DNA of 16,054 nucleotides, taken from the NCBI GenBank assembly GCA_003488145.1, contig DNMQ01000428.1, positions 3,431 to 19,484 of the forward strand, written 5' to 3'. A program made the position numbers and the translations under genes. Positions 13,904 through 16,054 of the stretch are shown here, piece after piece (position 1 is the first letter of the stretch; each line of letters begins with the position of its first letter). The notes under the pieces were generated by a model. The model ran no database searches and was not told where the DNA came from. It was given only the letters and a program-made list of their open reading frames with translations. This DNA comes from Pseudomonas sp. (GTDB taxonomy: Bacteria; Pseudomonadota; Gammaproteobacteria; Pseudomonadales; Pseudomonadaceae).

Positions 13904-14695
13904 ATGGCCACCGACAACACTTTGCAACTGAATCTCGGATCGCTACGCAGTGCAATGTCGCTGACGTTGCACACCCATCACGCCTCCCGTATCTGGCACG
14001 GTCGAGCGGCCAGCGACGGGAAACCCGGTATCGTCGGCCTGAACGGCTTCATCGCCATCGCCAACAAAATCAAGCGCGGCTCCGAGCAAGACGACCCTTA
14101 CTCGGACTGGTGGATGCTGAGGATTGAGGAAAAGCTGACGCAGACCAAGGACACGTTGCAGGCCTTACGCGAACAGGTCGATCAGGCGCTGGCCGACGTG
14201 CCACCAGCGCTGTCGCTGGGAGAGAACATGAACGTGCAGCCGGTGAGGCTCCCGTTGTTCGTGAACGCTCAGCTCGGCTTCCTCGCGGTGTATCTGCTGG
14301 CTGATTACGACGACCTGGCGCGCAAGCTGATCCTGGCCCACCACACCGCGCTGATCGACCGCAGCACACTCGAACGCTGGCTCAACGAAGGGGCTCACGC
14401 ACTGCGCAGCCTGTTCTCGTTGGCACAGCAGTTTCGCTACTCGGGCTGCACCAGGGGCGATTTCGCTGCCAAGAATGCCGCAGCCAGGGCGGCCATCGAA
14501 AAACTCGGCGAACTGCCGCTGGACGTGCTCGAAGGTATCCTGCGCTCCCGCTACGCACCACCCATCATCCGTCGCTCGGCGCTGGCCGCCTCTGCAAACC
14601 AGAGAGCAGAGAATGCCAGCGCCGACGACTTCCCGGTGGTGGACGCCGATGACCCGGTGGCTGCGGCAGGTGAAAACGAGGATACGCCAGCATGA
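13904..14695 (+). CDS. ICE protein, PFL_4669 family
   Basis: A 263-residue protein with the family pattern LNLGSLRSAMSLTLHTHHASRIWHGRAAS and, further on, PYSDWWMLRIEEKL and RLPLFVNAQLGFLAVYLLADYDDLARKLILAHHTALI. The family is restricted to PFGI-1/ICEclc-type elements, and its biochemical role is unknown. The C-terminal 40 residues are acidic and low-complexity (DADDPVAAAGENEDTPA). The ribosome site is poor. The stop overlaps the next start in an ATGA (14692-14695), so translation is coupled. It heads the operon that ends with ssb, behind a promoter region marked by the palindrome at 13766-13786. Confidence 0.88.
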   Translation: MATDNTLQLNLGSLRSAMSLTLHTHHASRIWHGRAASDGKPGIVGLNGFIAIANKIKRGSEQDDPYSDWWMLRIEEKLTQTKDTLQALREQVDQALADVPPALSLGENMNVQPVRLPLFVNAQLGFLAVYLLADYDDLARKLILAHHTALIDRSTLERWLNEGAHALRSLFSLAQQFRYSGCTRGDFAAKNAAARAAIEKLGELPLDVLEGILRSRYAPPIIRRSALAASANQRAENASADDFPVVDADDPVAAAGENEDTPA

Positions 14696-15258
14696 CGACC
14701 ACCTCGACCACCTCGACCTCTGCGGCAGCTCGTCGCTTTTACCCCCTGGAACAGGCTGACTTCCTGAAACTGGAACAGGCAGCCTCTCTAAAAGGCCTTT
14801 TACGTCCTTTTCCGTTTAAAGGTAAGGGGGCTCTTACCGAGTGGGCCAGCCAGTGCTACGCGTTGCGTGACGATCTCATCGAGCTGGCACAGCGGCGCAT
14901 TCTGGCGCAGGCGGACGCCTACCCCTTCTGGCTGCTGCCCGTTGAGCTGGCCCAGCAGACCACTGGCGCAGGGACCGTATTTCTGCGCTGGCGCAGGCCC
15001 GACCGCTCCGCCATGGGAGTGGCGTTGTGGCAAGCGCTGATCACCAGCCCCGCGACCCCCGACACGCTGATCGACGACCTTTATGCGATGGAGGTTCAGC
15101 GCATCGTTCTGAACATGCAGATCAGCCTCCTGCACACGCTGGGCCGTCAGGCCCACGAATGCGCCAGCAAGGTGGCCCAGGCCGAATCGACTTACCTGCA
15201 GCGCTTCCCCGGAAACGCTGCGCCCATCCGCACCACATGTTCCAAGGAGTCACTATGA
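14692..15258 (+). CDS. DUF3158 family ICE protein (InrR-like by position)
   Basis: A 188-residue protein of the DUF3158 family: YPLEQADFLKLEQAASLKGLLRPFPFKGKGALTEWASQCYALRDDLIELAQRRI, then WLLPVELAQQTTGAGTVFLRWRRPDRSAMGVALW. In ICEclc the gene directly before ssb is inrR, an integrase regulator expressed only in transfer-competent cells; this gene has the same position, but I did not compare sequences. ATGA overlaps couple it to both neighbours. The DNA near its 5' end holds a 12-bp palindrome AAAAGGCCTTTT (14790-14801). Confidence 0.85.
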   Translation: MTTTSTTSTSAAARRFYPLEQADFLKLEQAASLKGLLRPFPFKGKGALTEWASQCYALRDDLIELAQRRILAQADAYPFWLLPVELAQQTTGAGTVFLRWRRPDRSAMGVALWQALITSPATPDTLIDDLYAMEVQRIVLNMQISLLHTLGRQAHECASKVAQAESTYLQRFPGNAAPIRTTCSKESL

Positions 15259-15650
15259 GCACGCACTTTGTTGGCGAAGGCAACATCGGCTCTGCGCCGG
15301 AATACAGGGAGTTTCCGAATGGCAATGACGAGCCACGACGGTTACTGCGTTTGAACGTGTATTTCGACAATCCGGTTCCAACCAAGGATGGCTATGAAGA
15401 TCGCGGTGGGTACTGGGCACCCGTGGAGCTGTGGCACCGCGAGGCTGAGCACTGGCAAACGCTGTATCAGAAAGGCATGCGCGTGCTGGTGGACGGGCGC
15501 ACGGTGCGCGATGAATGGGAGGATGCCGACGAGAACGAGCGCGTGACCTTCAAGATTGAGGCTCGGCGTGTCGGCGTCCTGCCCTACCGCATTGAGTCAG
15601 TGATGCTGAGCCCGAAACAGGCCAGCGATCCAACGCTCCCTGCGGAGTAA
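15255..15650 (+). CDS. ssb: ICE-type single-stranded DNA-binding protein
   Basis: A 131-residue OB-fold protein of the ICE SSB class: STHFVGEGNIGSAPEYREFP, LLRLNVYFDNPVPT, GGYWAPVELWHREAEHWQTLYQKGMRVLVDGR. It lacks the long Gly/Gln-rich tail of housekeeping SSB and the usual acidic DDIPF C-terminal tip. It binds single-stranded DNA made during excision, replication or conjugation. ATG 15255 overlaps the DUF3158 stop and has AAGGAG 7 bases upstream. A bidirectional dyad begins 13 bases after its stop. Confidence 0.9.
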   Translation: MSTHFVGEGNIGSAPEYREFPNGNDEPRRLLRLNVYFDNPVPTKDGYEDRGGYWAPVELWHREAEHWQTLYQKGMRVLVDGRTVRDEWEDADENERVTFKIEARRVGVLPYRIESVMLSPKQASDPTLPAE

Positions 15651-15960
15651 ATCGGCAGCACACCTCAGTGGACCTATCCCCAGGGGATAGCTCCACTGAG
15701 TTCCACTGAATTCCAGCGCCCCGTGAACGAAGCTTCTGGTGATAAAACTACCGCCAATTCATGCACACCATCCCACAACTGCCACTGAATTGTGGCGTCG
15801 CACCTATAGCGGTGTAACTGCCGATTTCATTACTCCCACGCCAGCGCTTTGCAGCAATGCAACCTGGTATTTGCCGATGCCGCATTATTTGCTGCCGCAT
15901 GCGCGCCTGACGGGGATGCTGAGAGTCATTCGATGACCATCACGCCCTGAGGAGGCTGTA
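15651..15960. repeat. 310-bp gap between ssb and topB with CCACTGA repeats
   Basis: CCACTGA occurs at 15693-15699, 15703-15709 and 15782-15788, and inverted within the left arm of the dyad (15665-15671). Two of the direct copies extend to CCACTGAATT (15703-15712 and 15782-15791). The latter forms GCCAC-N6-GTGGC (15781-15796). A 65-codon open frame at 15739-15936 has no ribosome site and unconvincing sequence. I see no gene here; the stretch is probably regulatory or an origin/transfer site. Confidence 0.55.
15664..15700. promoter_or_regulatory. 37-base dyad containing palindrome copy 2
   Basis: Outer arms CTCAGTGGA (15664-15672) and TCCACTGAG (15692-15700) are perfect complements. Inside them CTATCCCC (15674-15681), A, GGGGATAG (15683-15690) is a perfect palindrome. 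Only the C/C pair at 15673 and 15691 and the centre are unpaired. No T-run follows, so it is not a standard terminator, although the RNA would fold strongly. Confidence 0.65.
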
Positions 15961-16054
15961 TGCGAGTGTTCCTCTGTGAAAAGCCATCCCAGGGCAAAGA
16001 CATCGCACGTGTCCTGGATGCGAGCCAGCGCGGTAACGGCTGCTACAGCGGAGC
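15961..16054 (+). CDS. topB: DNA topoisomerase III, N-terminus only
   Basis: ATG 15961 follows GAGGAGGCTGT, a strong ribosome site. The 31 visible residues MRVFLCEKPSQGKDIARVLD are the start of the TOPRIM domain of type IA topoisomerases; Glu7 in CEKPSQ is the metal-binding catalytic residue. ICEs of this class carry a topB at this place, thought to resolve intermediates during replication and transfer. The gene runs out of the window and was identified by reading the frame directly. Confidence 0.9.

Larger units (their letters stand above)
7215..16054. mobile_element. ICEclc/PAGI-2-type integrative and conjugative element, distal end (continues beyond window)
   Basis: Everything from the att core to the window end fits one ICE end: LysR, alpA, parA, small gene, parB, DUF2857, STY4528-type replication gene, PFL_4669-type gene, DUF3158, ssb, topB. 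This set and order define the PFGI-1/ICEclc/PAGI-2 class. Conjugation (type IV secretion), relaxase, integrase and cargo genes are not in view. Confidence 0.92.

Noticed and set aside
14070..14369. Minus-strand frame within the PFL_4669 gene
   Set aside because: Arg/Ser/Ala-rich shadow; the plus-strand gene has family motifs and coupled neighbours.
15739..15936. 65-codon frame between ssb and topB
   Set aside because: GTG start, no ribosome site, no recognisable composition, and it overlaps repeats.

Overview
The window looks like a Pseudomonas-type gammaproteobacterial chromosome. It is GC-rich, has a typical Pseudomonas arsenic-resistance gene set, and carries a tRNA-Cys beside a tRNA-Gly 3'-end sequence. 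It falls into two parts that meet at about position 7215: chromosome on the left, and one end of an ICEclc/PAGI-2-type (PFGI-1 class) integrative and conjugative element (ICE) on the right.

Left part (1-7214). A divergent arsenic cluster is organised around an intergenic control region at about 2289-2481. On the minus strand run arsC2, arsR, arsC1, arsH and a truncated phosphatase-like gene at the window edge. On the plus strand run an ArsO-type flavin monooxygenase, the Acr3 arsenite exporter, an ArsP/YraQ-type permease and a small thioredoxin-like CxxC protein that starts 8 bases after the permease. Together they would sense As(III) (ArsR), reduce As(V) (two different ArsC), oxidise or handle organoarsenicals (ArsH, ArsO) and export the products (Acr3, ArsP-like). 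A short membrane protein and a convergent small secreted protein follow, then a strong terminator and an intact tRNA-Cys (7095-7168, minus strand).

Junction. At 7215-7232 lies an 18-bp sequence that is, on the minus strand, the 3' end of tRNA-Gly(GCC). It is the attachment sequence used by ICEclc-family elements. The element therefore sits between tRNA-Gly (expected beyond the right edge, next to the integrase) and tRNA-Cys, and has separated tRNA-Cys from the promoter the two tRNAs probably shared.

Right part (7215-16054). This is the regulatory, replication and maintenance end of the ICE: a LysR regulator, a 448-bp leader full of short repeats, alpA, parA, a small HicA-like gene, parB, a DUF2857 gene, an STY4528-family replication protein, a PFL_4669-family gene, a DUF3158 gene, ssb and the first 31 codons of topB. 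The order alpA-parA-small gene-parB-DUF2857 matches the ICEclc alpA-parA-shi-bisD-bisC locus, where the ParB-like and DUF2857 products act as the activator BisDC of transfer competence. All genes from alpA on point the same way with short gaps or 4-17 base overlaps.

The most interesting unexplained signals are not genes. (1) A cluster inside the replication gene has a consensus DnaA box, four copies of a CCGAAG-centred repeat and an AT-rich run flanked by two GTAC-centred dyads, and looks like an origin embedded in coding sequence. (2) The palindrome CTATCCCC-W-GGGGATAG occurs exactly twice, in the two non-coding gaps that bracket the PFL_4669-DUF3158-ssb operon; the second copy sits inside a 37-base dyad next to a family of CCACTGA repeats. 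These are good candidates for binding sites of the element's own ParB-like/DUF2857 regulators.
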